This document shows positions 25,959 through 34,346 of a stretch of 39,963 nucleotides of DNA, one piece after another. Both the position numbers and the translations under genes were made by a program. The stretch covers positions 1 to 39,963 of the forward strand of contig JAQGJU010000117.1 in assembly GCA_028290465.1 (NCBI GenBank), given 5' to 3'. Within the stretch, counting starts at the first letter, position 1, and each line of letters opens with the position of its first letter. Origin of the DNA: Xanthobacteraceae bacterium (GTDB taxonomy: Bacteria > Pseudomonadota > Alphaproteobacteria > Rhizobiales > Xanthobacteraceae). The notes under the pieces are model-generated. The model had not been told where the DNA came from. It ran no database searches and saw only the letters and a list, made by a program, of their open reading frames with translations.

Positions 25959-26351
25959 ATGTTGAAGAGCGCACCAGCCGCCAATCCCGACGCCTACGTC
26001 CTGGCGTTGACCGGCTGGCAGCGTGTTCGCGTGGAGATGCTGCGCGCGGCGGTTCGCAAAACGTCGGCGCTGGAAGAACTCGTGAAGTGGGGCCACCTAG
26101 TGTATTTCGCGCACGGCCCCACCGTCCTGATCCGGGCCGAGCCGGCGCGCGTTCTATTCGGGTTCTGGCGAGGTCAGCGCCTGCGCGCCATCGAACCGCG
26201 GCTTAAGCCCGGCGGAAAGTATGAGATGGCGACGCTGGAACTTCACGAGGAAACAGCCGTCGATCCCGCCACGATCGAACGCCTCGTCCGAAAGGCGGTC
26301 TCGCTCAACAAGGCGCTGGGCGATCCGACCAAGGTGAACCCGAAGGTCTAA
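25959..26351 (+). CDS. DUF1801 domain protein
   Basis: 130 residues. ANPDAYVLALTGWQRVRVEMLRA, VKWGHLVYFAHGPTVLIRAEPARVLFGFWRG and GGKYEMATLELHEETAVDPATIERLVRKAVSLNKALGDP follow the DUF1801 pattern. These small cytoplasmic proteins have an iron-chaperone-like (YdhG/frataxin-like) fold; their function is mostly unknown. The ATG at 25959 has GAGGG upstream. Before the islet insertions it probably lay directly after yifB. Its last 44 codons are duplicated at 28706-28859, beyond islet 2. Confidence 0.88.
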   Translation: MLKSAPAANPDAYVLALTGWQRVRVEMLRAAVRKTSALEELVKWGHLVYFAHGPTVLIRAEPARVLFGFWRGQRLRAIEPRLKPGGKYEMATLELHEETAVDPATIERLVRKAVSLNKALGDPTKVNPKV

Positions 26352-26374
26352 TTGTCGTTTGGGCCGACTGCGCC
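26222..26374 (+). repeat. Upstream direct repeat of islet 2 (3' end of the DUF1801 gene)
   Basis: This 153-bp stretch recurs at 28706-28859. It covers codons from YEMATLEL to the stop plus about 23 bases beyond. Identity is near complete except for a block around 26269-26290 and single-base changes. Confidence 0.9.
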
Positions 26375-26451
26375 TCGCTTGAAGTGCACGGGCACGGACC
26401 ACGACCGACTCGCACATCGGACCGTCCGGTTCAGCGTCTCCGATCGCTTCG

Positions 26452-27369
26452 TCAGTTGCGGTCCTGGACCTGTGCCGGTGGCTTCGGCTCCAGAAGCTGG
26501 TGCAGACTTTGAATCATGGCCCTGGCACCCGGTCCCGGTGCCTGGCCACTGACGTGAACGGCGTGAAGCGGGAGCCGGAAGCCCGATTGCTCGCGTACCT
26601 CAAGCGTTACAAGCCGGCCATCGGCGAGGGCGGGCGCTATCAGATGCAGGGGCATGTTGCACCATCCAAAGCCGGCGAGAAGGAATTCGATCCTCACATG
26701 CACGTCGGCAAAGCGCCAAGTCCTTGGGCTCACCACGCCCCGTTTCCAGCCGGTCGAGCCGAGATCGCTGAGGACGAGTTGCACATGCTGGGACAGCTCA
26801 TCCCGTCCGACCGGTCCGGACAGGCGTGCCAGGGGATGATCCGCCGCGACCACCGGGATCATGTCGATGTCGACCAGGAAGGTGGCCGTCAGGTCCTCCG
26901 CGCCCGTCGTCTCCAGCGAATAGATGGCCAGCGCCACCGCGCCATTCCGGAGATGCCGCTCGGGCACCCCTAGCCCGGCCGTGACCAACCTGATGGGCAG
27001 CCTCGGAAACTCCCGCTCGATTTCCTTGAGGGCGAGCATCAGCACGGCGGTGGGAAAGAGCGGATCAACCGCCAGGGCCAGTTCCGGCTCCAGCCCCTCC
27101 GCCATGCCCCGCGCCCGTGCCTTCAGGGCCTCGGCTTCCCTCAGCAGTTTTCGTGCATCCTCCACCAAGGCCGCACCCGCCGGAGTCAGCACCGGATACT
27201 TTCCGGCCCGGTCGAAGATGCGGATGGCAAGCGTAGCCTCCAGGGTGCGGACCGACTGGCTGATAGCCGATTGAACCCGCTGCAAGCGTCGTGCGGCTGC
27301 CGAGAAGCTGCCCAGTTCGGCAATGGCGATCAGGACACGCAGTTGGTCGAGGGTGAGCGGGTCGAGCAT
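26452..27369 (-). CDS. LysR-family transcriptional regulator
   Basis: 305 residues. The N-terminal winged helix (about 1-60) reads [50 protein letters not shown], a standard LysR DNA-binding domain. The remainder is the two-lobed substrate-binding domain. It diverges from the EamA exporter gene across 226 bp, a common pairing in which the regulator controls the exporter. The inducer is unknown. The start ATG at 27369 fits the family N-terminus. It lies in the islet flanked by DUF1801 gene ends, so it was probably acquired together with the exporter. Confidence 0.93.
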   Translation of the reverse strand: MLDPLTLDQLRVLIAIAELGSFSAAARRLQRVQSAISQSVRTLEATLAIRIFDRAGKYPVLTPAGAALVEDARKLLREAEALKARARGMAEGLEPELALAVDPLFPTAVLMLALKEIEREFPRLPIRLVTAGLGVPERHLRNGAVALAIYSLETTGAEDLTATFLVDIDMIPVVAADHPLARLSGPVGRDELSQHVQLVLSDLGSTGWKRGVVSPRTWRFADVHVRIEFLLAGFGWCNMPLHLIAPALADGRLVTLEVREQSGFRLPLHAVHVSGQAPGPGARAMIQSLHQLLEPKPPAQVQDRN

Positions 27370-27595
27370 CCATCACCTTTTCCGATAGAAACCAGCAATT
27401 TTATAGCAATTTAACTGATCGATCAGAAGCGCAATATGCGGATCAGTTTCAGTTGAAGAGGCTGCCGCTGCAGACGGCGAGCCCGGCGCGATCGTCGAGA
27501 CGGAGGCGCCCACCCGCCTCTTGCTGTTTCTCGTCGCGCCGGACGTGCCGGTCACCCCATGCCGGCACCATCAGCCGCTAAACAAGGGAATTATC
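27370..27595. promoter_or_regulatory. LysR / EamA divergent control region with palindromes
   Basis: The perfect 12-bp palindrome CTGATCGATCAG lies at 27415-27426. The half-sites AACTGATC (27413-27420) and GATCAGTT (27441-27448) form a wider inverted repeat. These are good candidates for the LysR operator. The AT-rich stretch at 27390-27412 beside them (TATAAA-like on the reverse strand) could hold the lysR -10 region. The EamA ribosome site AAGGGAA is at about 27584. Confidence 0.5.
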
Positions 27596-28492
27596 ATGAA
27601 CTCGCACAAGCTCGAGGCCGCTTCGGCCTGTATCCTCTGGGGCTTCTCTTACATCGTCGCCACGACGATGCTGCCCCACAACCCTTGGTTCATCGGCGCG
27701 GTGCGCGCCGCCGGCGGAGCGCTGCCTCTCCTGCTGATTGCGCGCGAGCTGCCGCCGGTCCGGTTCTGGCCGAAACTGATCGTACTCGGCACGCTTAACA
27801 CGGGACTCTTCTTCGGACTGGTTTTCATCGCCGCGCTCAGGCTGCCCGGCGGGGTGGCAGCCGTTTTCCAAGCCCTCGGGCCGCTATTCTCGATCATGCT
27901 GGTTTGGCCGCTGCTCTGGCATCGTCCGACAGGAATGAAGATCCTGAGCCTTGCGGTAGGCATAGTCGGTGTTGCATTTGTCGTGCTCAAGGGCGGAACC
28001 GCGCTGGATATGACCGGAGTGCTTGCGGCCCTCGGCAGCGCCTTCTCGGTAGCGCTGGGCGGCGTCCTCGTCCAGAGATGGGGACAGCCGATGTCCCTGA
28101 CGGGATTTACCGCGTGGCAGCTCGTGGTGGCGGGTATCGAGCTTGCCCTGGCGACAGCGTTCTTCGGTGACATGCCCGGCACGATCACGTCCATCAACGT
28201 TCTCGGCTTGGCCATCATGGCCCTGGCCCTGACATCCCTGCCGTTCTTTCTCTGGTTCAAAGGGATTCATGGAGAGGGTGCCGCGAGCGTGGCTCCGTTC
28301 TTCCTGCTCATCCCGATCGTCGCGTTCGCTCTGGACGCCATCGTCAAAGGTGTCGTGCCCTCTCCGCTACAGGCACTCGGAGTGGTGCTGGTGATTGCCG
28401 GCCTCATTCTGAACATCGTCGCAGCGGGAGGAACCACAAGGCGCGCGAAGGTGCAGGAGGTGGAGCTTCCCGAACATGCCGTGGTGGATTGA
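27596..28492 (+). CDS. EamA-family (DMT superfamily) transporter
   Basis: 298 residues with ten predicted membrane helices in two five-helix EamA repeats: ASACILWGFSYIVATTMLPHNP begins the first, and MTGVLAALGSAFSVALGGVLVQRWG begins the second. EamA proteins in the inner membrane usually export metabolites such as amino acids or their derivatives; the substrate is not readable. The ATG at 27596 has AAGGGAA six bases upstream, and the longer frame to 27521 is rejected. It is paired with the divergent LysR gene in islet 2. Confidence 0.92.
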   Translation: MNSHKLEAASACILWGFSYIVATTMLPHNPWFIGAVRAAGGALPLLLIARELPPVRFWPKLIVLGTLNTGLFFGLVFIAALRLPGGVAAVFQALGPLFSIMLVWPLLWHRPTGMKILSLAVGIVGVAFVVLKGGTALDMTGVLAALGSAFSVALGGVLVQRWGQPMSLTGFTAWQLVVAGIELALATAFFGDMPGTITSINVLGLAIMALALTSLPFFLWFKGIHGEGAASVAPFFLLIPIVAFALDAIVKGVVPSPLQALGVVLVIAGLILNIVAAGGTTRRAKVQEVELPEHAVVD

Positions 28493-28705
28493 TCCACGCG
28501 CGGCGGGTTTCGGTGCTCGCCTCTGGCGGTGGTCGGGCTGATCGCGGTAGAGGCGGCCTGGCTACCAATCGGCGGCGCAGTCATCCAACATTCCAGATCG
28601 ATGATCTTGGTGTTCGGCTTGCGCCGTCGATATGATCCAGGCCAGACCGAAACCGTCAATGGCGTGGCAGCGCTGCAAGGCCTCTCCGAGATTCAGGCCC
28701 TGGTT
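28493..28705. other. Islet 2 tail without a recognisable gene
   Basis: This stretch lies between the EamA stop and the second DUF1801 gene-end copy. Short frames exist on both strands, but none has a ribosome site or family motif. It may hold remnants of the incoming DNA. Confidence 0.4.
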
Positions 28706-28859
28706 TGAGATGGCGACGCTGGAACTTCACGAGGAAACAGCGGTCGATCCCGCGGACCGTCGACGGTCCGGTCCGAAAAGCGGTCTCGCTCAACAAGACC
28801 CTGGGCGATCCGACCAAGGTGAACCCGAAGGTCTAATTGTCGTTTGGGCCGACTGCTCC
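28706..28859 (+). pseudogene. Duplicated and frameshifted 3' fragment of the DUF1801 gene
   Basis: The copy matches 26222-26374 but has one extra base and a replaced block containing the perfect 16-bp palindrome GGACCGTCGACGGTCC near 28754-28769. The frame is lost after MATLELHEETAVDPA. No start codon belongs to it. It ends 14 bases before the stop of the convergent Hsp70-like gene. Confidence 0.88.
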
Positions 28860-28873
28860 CGCGCGGCGTAGAG

Positions 28874-30121
28874 CTACCCGTATCGTCGCGCGGCTTCGAT
28901 CGTCAGGCCCTTGCCCACGGCGCCGAACGTATCGCCTTCGATCACCTGCGCGGCCGGCAGGTTCTGCACGATGGCGCGGCGCACATGCGCCAATTGCACG
29001 GAGCCGCCGGTCAGAAACACGGCATCGATGTCGTCGGCCGCAAGTTGTGCCTGCTCGAGACAGACCTTGATGCGCGCTCCGATACGGACAGCCAGTTCCT
29101 TGGTGTGGTTCATCAGGCCAGGCCGATCGATCACGGTGCTCAGGCCCGGCTCGACCCAATCGAGCGAGAAGCCGGCCTGCTTCTGGTCGGACAAGGCGAT
29201 CTTCGCATTCTCGACTTCCATCGCCAGCGTATGACCGCGCTGATCCTCGAGAACGCGCAACAGCCGATCGAACAGTTTCGGCTCACTGGCTTCCCGCTGG
29301 ACGTAGCGAATATCGACCGCGACGCGCGGCTCGTACATGCGGTTGATGCTCGACCAGGTCGCGAGCTCCTGGAAATAATGCGACGGCGCGTCCAGGCCGG
29401 CGCGCTTCATCGCGCTGCCATAGCCGAACAGCGGCATGACGGCGCCGAGGCTGAGCCGCCGGTCGAAATCCGTGCCGCCGATGCGGACGCCGTCATTGGC
29501 TAGAATGTCATCCTTGCGATCGGCCTTCTGGTGCCGCTCCGGGCTGAGGCGCACGATCGAAAAATCGGACGTGCCGCCGCCGATGTCGGCGATCAGCGCG
29601 ATCTCTTCGCGGGAGATTTGCCGCTCATAGTCCAGCGCGGCCGCGATCGGCTCGAACTGGAACGTGACATGGTCGAAACCGATCTCATGCACGATCCCGC
29701 GCAGCGTCTCTTCGGCCTGCCGGTCGGCATCGGGCGCATTGTCGACGAAATGCACCGGACGGCCGTGCACGACATTGCGAAATTCCCGGCCGGCGGCGGC
29801 TTCGGCCCGCTGCTTCACGGCGCCGAGATAGAACGCGATCACGTCGCGAAAGCTGCTGCGCTCGCGGCCGACACTCGCGGTCTCGTCGATCAGCGAGGTG
29901 CCGAGCACCGATTTCAGGCTGCGCATCAGGCGGCCGGGATTGCCCTCGACATAGGACTCGATGGCCCGGCGTCCGATCTGGACGGTGCTGTTGCCGGCGA
30001 AAAAGATCGCGCTAGGGATCGCGGTGTGCCCGTCCTCCAGCGGCACCAGGACTGGCGCGTGCGCGACGGTGCTGCCGAGCGTCGTATTCGACGTACCAAA
30101 ATCAAGTCCGCAAGCTGACAT
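28874..30121 (-). CDS. Short Hsp70-family protein, YegD-like
   Basis: 415 residues, comprising only the Hsp70 ATPase domain. LDFGTSNTTLG is the phosphate-1 loop, IADIGGGTSDFSIVRLSPE the phosphate-2 loop, VRIGGTDFDRRL and VFLTGGSVQLAHVRRAI complete the adenosine site. The substrate-binding domain of DnaK is absent, as in YegD. Such proteins are likely cytoplasmic ATPases, possibly chaperones with a separate substrate adaptor; the role is not established. The start ATG at 30121 has AGGAG upstream. It converges on islet 2, with the two reading toward each other. Confidence 0.92.
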   Translation of the reverse strand: MSACGLDFGTSNTTLGSTVAHAPVLVPLEDGHTAIPSAIFFAGNSTVQIGRRAIESYVEGNPGRLMRSLKSVLGTSLIDETASVGRERSSFRDVIAFYLGAVKQRAEAAAGREFRNVVHGRPVHFVDNAPDADRQAEETLRGIVHEIGFDHVTFQFEPIAAALDYERQISREEIALIADIGGGTSDFSIVRLSPERHQKADRKDDILANDGVRIGGTDFDRRLSLGAVMPLFGYGSAMKRAGLDAPSHYFQELATWSSINRMYEPRVAVDIRYVQREASEPKLFDRLLRVLEDQRGHTLAMEVENAKIALSDQKQAGFSLDWVEPGLSTVIDRPGLMNHTKELAVRIGARIKVCLEQAQLAADDIDAVFLTGGSVQLAHVRRAIVQNLPAAQVIEGDTFGAVGKGLTIEAARRYG

Positions 30122-30150
30122 CGTCGCTCCTGATGCGCATTGATCTAGCT

Positions 30151-30225
30151 CCGCTCATTCCCGCGAAAGCGGGAATCCAGCCACTCAACAAATTTCTGGG
30201 TCCCCGCTTTCGCGAGGACGAGCGG
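30151..30225. repeat. CCGCTC...GAGCGG palindromic repeat
   Basis: The arms CCGCTCATTCCCGCGAAAGC and its near inverse GCTTTCGCGAGGACGAGCGG flank a loop that includes CCAG and CTGG as further pairing. The left arm itself contains the small palindrome CCCGCGAAAGCGGG. It lies just upstream of the Hsp70-like start. It looks like a dispersed repeat family of this bacterial group (from memory). Confidence 0.75.
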
Positions 30226-30738
30226 TGAATACGTATCCCGTTTGAATGGGGAGCGTCCGTGTACACAGTTCGGCAACCATGAGCTACCCCTTCGGGGGAA
30301 CATAACTCATGCGCAAATCCGCAAATCCGTTGACGGCGGATTGCCGCCTATCACGGCACGGAACTGGCTAGCACCCGCGACGCGTTTACCGCCAACCGTG
30401 AACGCGATTCATTGCCGTACTTGGGATGTACGCTGTTGCCGGTTCGATGTTCGCGCCCTGTGCCGCGGCTGTTCCCGGTCTTGACCGGCACCCGTAAAGA
30501 CCACTTACGCAATTGTCGCGACCCGCTTAATCAAGCAGCGTCTATCGGCCCCCCGCGCTATTGCGCGCGTTATCCAATCGTCAACCGTGTCGGCGGTGTT
30601 CACGGGTTTCGATGGTTCGGCGAAAACAAATCGCAAGATTCGGAACCGTAAGCTTGCCCGCAACAATAATCGACAGATCGCGCAGGATTTTCGGCACGCG
30701 CCGGATCAACCTGCGGCTCGGGGCAAAGGCGTCGAATC
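30226..30738. other. Long gap before the hybrid kinase gene
   Basis: About 510 bases with no convincing gene on either strand. A small CCCC-TTCG-GGGG hairpin lies at 30287-30298. The promoter of the histidine kinase gene must lie here, but no clear -35/-10 pair was found. Short frames at 30242 and 30412 lack ribosome sites and family motifs. Confidence 0.4.
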
Positions 30739-32997
30739 ATGCAGGCTCCCGCCGGCGACAAAAGCGGCAACAAGAGCGGCAAGAAGCGGCGGCGTATTTC
30801 GATTCGCCGGATATTCGAGCTGACCATTCGGGCTTGCGTGATCGCCTCGATGTCGTTCGGCGTATCGTTCGGCTTCCTGTCCGGCAGCACCTCCCAGGCC
30901 GCCAACTACGATCCGCAGAATTTCGCCGTCGGCGTCTCGGCGCTGTTCGGCGCCGCCTGCGGCGTCATCGGCCTGCTGATGTCGCGCATGCGGCTGCTCC
31001 GCGCCGAATTGCGCGAATTGGAAGAAAAGTCCGAGCATCTCGCCGACCAGAACTGGGAGCTGCGCGAAGCCGAGGAGCGCGCCCGCACCTTTCTGGAAGC
31101 GCAGGGCGACGTGATCGTGCGCCGCGATGCGGCCGGGCTCATCACATACGCCAATGATGCTTTCTGTATCCTGGCCGGCCGGATGCGCGACGAGTTGATC
31201 GGCACCAGCTTTGCGCCGACGCTGGTCGAGCAGGGCGATACGGCCGTGACGTCCGACGGCACCAAGCTGCACGATCAGCGGATCGAGACGCCGGACGGCG
31301 CGCGCTGGATCGCATGGCGCGAGGTCGTGGTGCGCACCGAAGCCAGCACGCAAGTCCCCAGCACGGAAGTGCAGTGCGTCGGCCGCGACGTCACGGACCG
31401 GTCGCAAGCCGAACGCGCGCTCGCCGACGCCCGCGACCAGGCCGAGGCCGCCAACCGGGCCAAGTCGCGATTCCTGGCGATGGTCTCGCACGAAATCCGC
31501 ACGCCACTGAACGGCATTCTGGGCATGGCGGATCTACTGCTGGATACGCCGCTGGCGCCGGAGCAGACGACTTATGCCAAAGCCGTGAAGACGTCCGGCG
31601 ACACACTGCTATCGCTGATCGAGGAGATTCTCGACTTCTCCAAGATCGAAGCCGGCAAGCTCGATCTGGAATCGCGGCCGTTCGGCCTCGCGGCCCTGGT
31701 CGAGGAAGTGGTCGAGTTGATCGGCCCGCGCGCGCAGGCCAAGGGGCTTGAGATCGCCTGCTATGTCGATGAGCGTCTGCCGGAACGGGTGGTGGGGGAT
31801 GCCGCGCGTTTGCGTCAGGTGCTGTTCAATCTCGCCGGCAATGCCATTAAGTTCACGCCGCAAGGCGGCGTCACCATCGTGGTCGAGCCCGGCATCTGGG
31901 CGGACGAAGTATCGATCCAGGTGCGCGACACCGGCATCGGCATCGCGCCCGACCAGCAGGAACGCATCTTCCGCGAATTCGAGCAGGCCGACGACGGCGC
32001 GACACGCAAATTCAGCGGCACTGGCCTCGGCCTTGCGATCTCAAAGCGCATTGTCGAACGCATGGGCGGCCGCATCGACGTCGAAAGCACGTTGGACTAC
32101 GGCTCGACCTTCGACGTCGCCATAAGGCTGCCGCCGGAATTCGACGCGACGGCGAACACGTTCACGCCGCCGGACCTTTCCAGGAGCGCGGTGCTGATCG
32201 TCGCGCCGGCTGCCACCGAGGCTTCGCTGATTGCCCGGCGCCTCGGCCGCTGGGGCGCCAAGACCTGCGTCGTGTCCGACGAGAAGGTCGCGGCCGCCTT
32301 GCTACCCGAGCGGCGCTGGGACGCCGTCCTGGTCGATCAGGCGATCGGCATGGACGCGGCCCGTGAGTTCATGACAGGCGCGGCCGCGGACGTCGCGCGG
32401 CGCCTCGTGCTGATCACGCCGGCGGCCCGCCACGAATTGCCGGCGCTCAAAGACGCGGGCTTTACGGGTTATCTGATCAAGCCGGTGCGGGCTGCTTCGC
32501 TCAAGGCACGGCTCACCGGCGACGCCGACGGCTTCGAGCAAGGCGCCGCCGTCATCGAAGCCGACGACGCGCCGGTAGGCGCGCCGGATGGCGCCAAAGG
32601 CCTCTCCATTCTGGTCGCCGAGGACAACGACATCAATGCGCTGCTGGCCCGCGCGCTGCTCATTCGCTTGGGCCATCGTCCGACCATCGCCGGCACCGGC
32701 GCGGCGGCGGTCGAATCCTGGCTGTCGGCGCGCGCCGCCGGCACACCCTATGATTTGATTTTGATGGACGTACACATGCCCGAGATGGACGGACTGGAAG
32801 CAGCCCGCCGCATTCGGGCGAGCGAGGCCGCTAGTGACAGCCCGCGTACCATCATCGTGGCGCTCACGGCCAATGCGTTCAGCGAGGATCGCGACGCCTG
32901 CCGCAATGCCGGTATGGACGGGTTCCTGGTGAAGCCGCTCGACCGTGAGCGTCTCGCCGCCGCGCTGCTGTCGGGCGGCACCGCGCTCGCGGCTTGA
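30739..32997 (+). CDS. Hybrid sensor histidine kinase with PAS and two receiver domains
   Basis: 752 residues. Two membrane helices (about 27-48 and 62-83) precede a coiled coil (about 85-115) and a PAS domain (about 115-235). The kinase core follows: phospho-acceptor H251 in VSHEIRTPLNG, the N-box in LAGNAIKFTP (about 365), DTGIGIAP and GTGLGLAISKRIVERMGG. A first receiver-like domain (about 485-605) keeps an aspartate at D533 but has lost the acidic pair at its start (IVAPAA). The second receiver (about 625-745) is complete, with E628, D629, phospho-acceptor D677 in ILMDVHMPEMDG and a VKP lysine. No DNA-binding output is fused. Its partner regulator is not in the window. Confidence 0.95.
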   Translation: MQAPAGDKSGNKSGKKRRRISIRRIFELTIRACVIASMSFGVSFGFLSGSTSQAANYDPQNFAVGVSALFGAACGVIGLLMSRMRLLRAELRELEEKSEHLADQNWELREAEERARTFLEAQGDVIVRRDAAGLITYANDAFCILAGRMRDELIGTSFAPTLVEQGDTAVTSDGTKLHDQRIETPDGARWIAWREVVVRTEASTQVPSTEVQCVGRDVTDRSQAERALADARDQAEAANRAKSRFLAMVSHEIRTPLNGILGMADLLLDTPLAPEQTTYAKAVKTSGDTLLSLIEEILDFSKIEAGKLDLESRPFGLAALVEEVVELIGPRAQAKGLEIACYVDERLPERVVGDAARLRQVLFNLAGNAIKFTPQGGVTIVVEPGIWADEVSIQVRDTGIGIAPDQQERIFREFEQADDGATRKFSGTGLGLAISKRIVERMGGRIDVESTLDYGSTFDVAIRLPPEFDATANTFTPPDLSRSAVLIVAPAATEASLIARRLGRWGAKTCVVSDEKVAAALLPERRWDAVLVDQAIGMDAAREFMTGAAADVARRLVLITPAARHELPALKDAGFTGYLIKPVRAASLKARLTGDADGFEQGAAVIEADDAPVGAPDGAKGLSILVAEDNDINALLARALLIRLGHRPTIAGTGAAAVESWLSARAAGTPYDLILMDVHMPEMDGLEAARRIRASEAASDSPRTIIVALTANAFSEDRDACRNAGMDGFLVKPLDRERLAAALLSGGTALAA

Positions 32998-33230
32998 TCC
33001 GACAAGCCGCATCACCGCCGTCCGTGTGACGGGTCGATGACGCGCATTTTAAAGCAGTGTGACATGCGCTGCGCGTGAAGGCGTTCGCGCACGCACGCGT
33101 TTCGACGCACACCTGCGCTGTCACAAAACTGTTTGCGCCCGTGCGTATTCACGGCATCGCCGCGACGGCGATTCGGCCGCAGTCCGGCCCGCGAGACATT
33201 CGCACGCCGGGCAAGAGAATCAGTGTCGCC
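32998..33230. other. Kinase / acyltransferase intergenic stretch
   Basis: About 230 bases. An in-frame GTG at 33075 would extend the acyltransferase by 52 residues, but the extension is rich in His, Thr and Arg and unlike the family. No terminator or promoter is clear. Confidence 0.35.
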
Positions 33231-34178
33231 ATGATCAGCCGCGCCCTTCAGCCTTCGCCGCTGCGTCTGTTCGATCGTTTCTGGCCGATGCCCGGCCACG
33301 ATGTGGTCGCCGGTTTGCTGCCCACTCTCGCCTCGCGCCGCGACCGCGCCATTCACAGTCTGCGCCCGGCCGAGACGCTCGGACGCCTCGGCTCGCTGGA
33401 AGTCAGGCTGGCTTGCAGCGCGGCGGAAGTGCGCAAGGCGCAACGGCTGCGCTATCGCGTGTTCTACAAGGAAGGCTCGGCCAGCGCCGACGCGGTGATG
33501 CGCCTCGCGCGCCGCGACGTCGACGAATTCGACGCCGCCTGCGACCATTTGCTGGTGCTCGATCATGCCGCGCCGATGAAGACCTACGATCAGGGGCCGA
33601 CCGTCGTCGGCACCTATCGGTTGCTGCGTCACGAAGCCGCCGAAGGCCATCGCGGCTTCTACAGCGCCGGCGAGTTCGACATCGGCGGCATGATCGCCCG
33701 CCATCCGGCCGAACGTTTTCTTGAGCTTGGCCGTTCCTGCGTGCTCAAGCCGTACCGCAACAAGCGCACGGTCGAACTGCTGTGGCAGGGCATCTGGTCG
33801 TATGTGCAGCAGCGTGGTTTCGATGTGATGATCGGCTGCGCCAGCCTGGACGGCACCGATCCGGACCGGCTCGCGCTGCCGTTGTCGTTCCTGCATCATT
33901 ACGCGCGCGCGCCGGAAGCCTGGCGCGCACCGGCGCATACGCATCGCCATGTCGACATGAACCGGATGGCCAAGGAAGCGATCGACGTGAAGGCAGCGTT
34001 GCAGGCGCTGCCGCCGATGATCAAGGGCTATCTGCGGCTTGGCGCTTATGTGGGCGAAGGCGCCGTGGTCGACCGGCCGTTCGGCACCACCGACGTGCTG
34101 ATCGTGATGCCGGTGTCCGATATCAAGGGGCGCTACATCGAGCACTTCGGCGGCGCCACACCGCGCCGGGCGGCGTAG
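33231..34178 (+). CDS. OlsB-like acyltransferase (GNAT fold, ornithine-acyl-ACP N-acyltransferase family)
   Basis: About 315 residues. LEVRLACSAAEVRKAQRLRYRVFYKEG, DVDEFDAACDHLLV, VVGTYRLLRHEAA, LELGRSCVLKPYRNKRTVELLWQGIWSYV and GCASLDGTDPD match the OlsB/COG3176 group, which N-acylates ornithine with 3-hydroxy fatty acids from ACP, the first step of ornithine-lipid synthesis. No olsA gene is adjacent, so the exact acceptor is inferred. The ATG at 33231 is preferred; its ribosome site is weak. It sits between the hybrid kinase and the convergent coaA operon. Confidence 0.85.
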   Translation: MISRALQPSPLRLFDRFWPMPGHDVVAGLLPTLASRRDRAIHSLRPAETLGRLGSLEVRLACSAAEVRKAQRLRYRVFYKEGSASADAVMRLARRDVDEFDAACDHLLVLDHAAPMKTYDQGPTVVGTYRLLRHEAAEGHRGFYSAGEFDIGGMIARHPAERFLELGRSCVLKPYRNKRTVELLWQGIWSYVQQRGFDVMIGCASLDGTDPDRLALPLSFLHHYARAPEAWRAPAHTHRHVDMNRMAKEAIDVKAALQALPPMIKGYLRLGAYVGEGAVVDRPFGTTDVLIVMPVSDIKGRYIEHFGGATPRRAA

Positions 34179-34192
34179 TTTCCTTTCCCTCG

Positions 34193-34208
34193 CCCCGCTC
34201 TTGCGGGG
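34193..34208. repeat. CCCCGC-TCTT-GCGGGG hairpin
   Basis: A six-pair GC stem with a four-base loop lies 15 bases after the acyltransferase stop. No T-run follows on either strand, so it is a weak terminator at best. It may be part of a compound repeat with the larger palindrome that follows. Confidence 0.5.
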
Positions 34209-34238
34209 AGTTAAAAGGCGCTTCGCTGCCTCTCACGG

Positions 34239-34336
34239 CCTCATCCTAAGGAGCGTCCCGAAGGGACGCGTCTCGAAGGAGAGGCCGCCCCCATCCTTCG
34301 AGACGCGCGCCAAGAAGCGCGCTCCTCAGGATGAGG
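34239..34336. repeat. Long palindromic repeat between convergent genes
   Basis: CCTCATCCTAAGGAGCG at the left pairs with CGCTCCTCAGGATGAGG at the right (one mismatch). Inside, GACGCGTCTCGAAGGA pairs with TCCTTCGAGACGCGC. The roughly 98-bp element forms a long hairpin between the convergent acyltransferase and coaA genes and could help end transcription of both. It resembles a well-spread Bradyrhizobium-type repeat (from memory). Confidence 0.8.
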
Positions 34337-34346
34337 CGGAGCGGGC

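Larger units (their letters stand above)
26375..28859. mobile_element. Islet 2: LysR / EamA cargo at the 3' end of the DUF1801 gene
   Basis: About 2.48 kb bounded by two copies of the DUF1801 gene end. Cargo: a LysR regulator and a divergent EamA exporter, followed by about 210 bases with no recognisable gene. As in islet 1, the second gene-end copy is the more decayed one. No transposase, integrase or terminal inverted repeats were seen. The structure shows duplication of the gene end; the mechanism is inferred. Confidence 0.7.

Noticed and set aside
28632-28871. 79-codon frame over the DUF1801 copy
   Set aside because: The frame is lost by an extra base, and the start lies in unrelated sequence.
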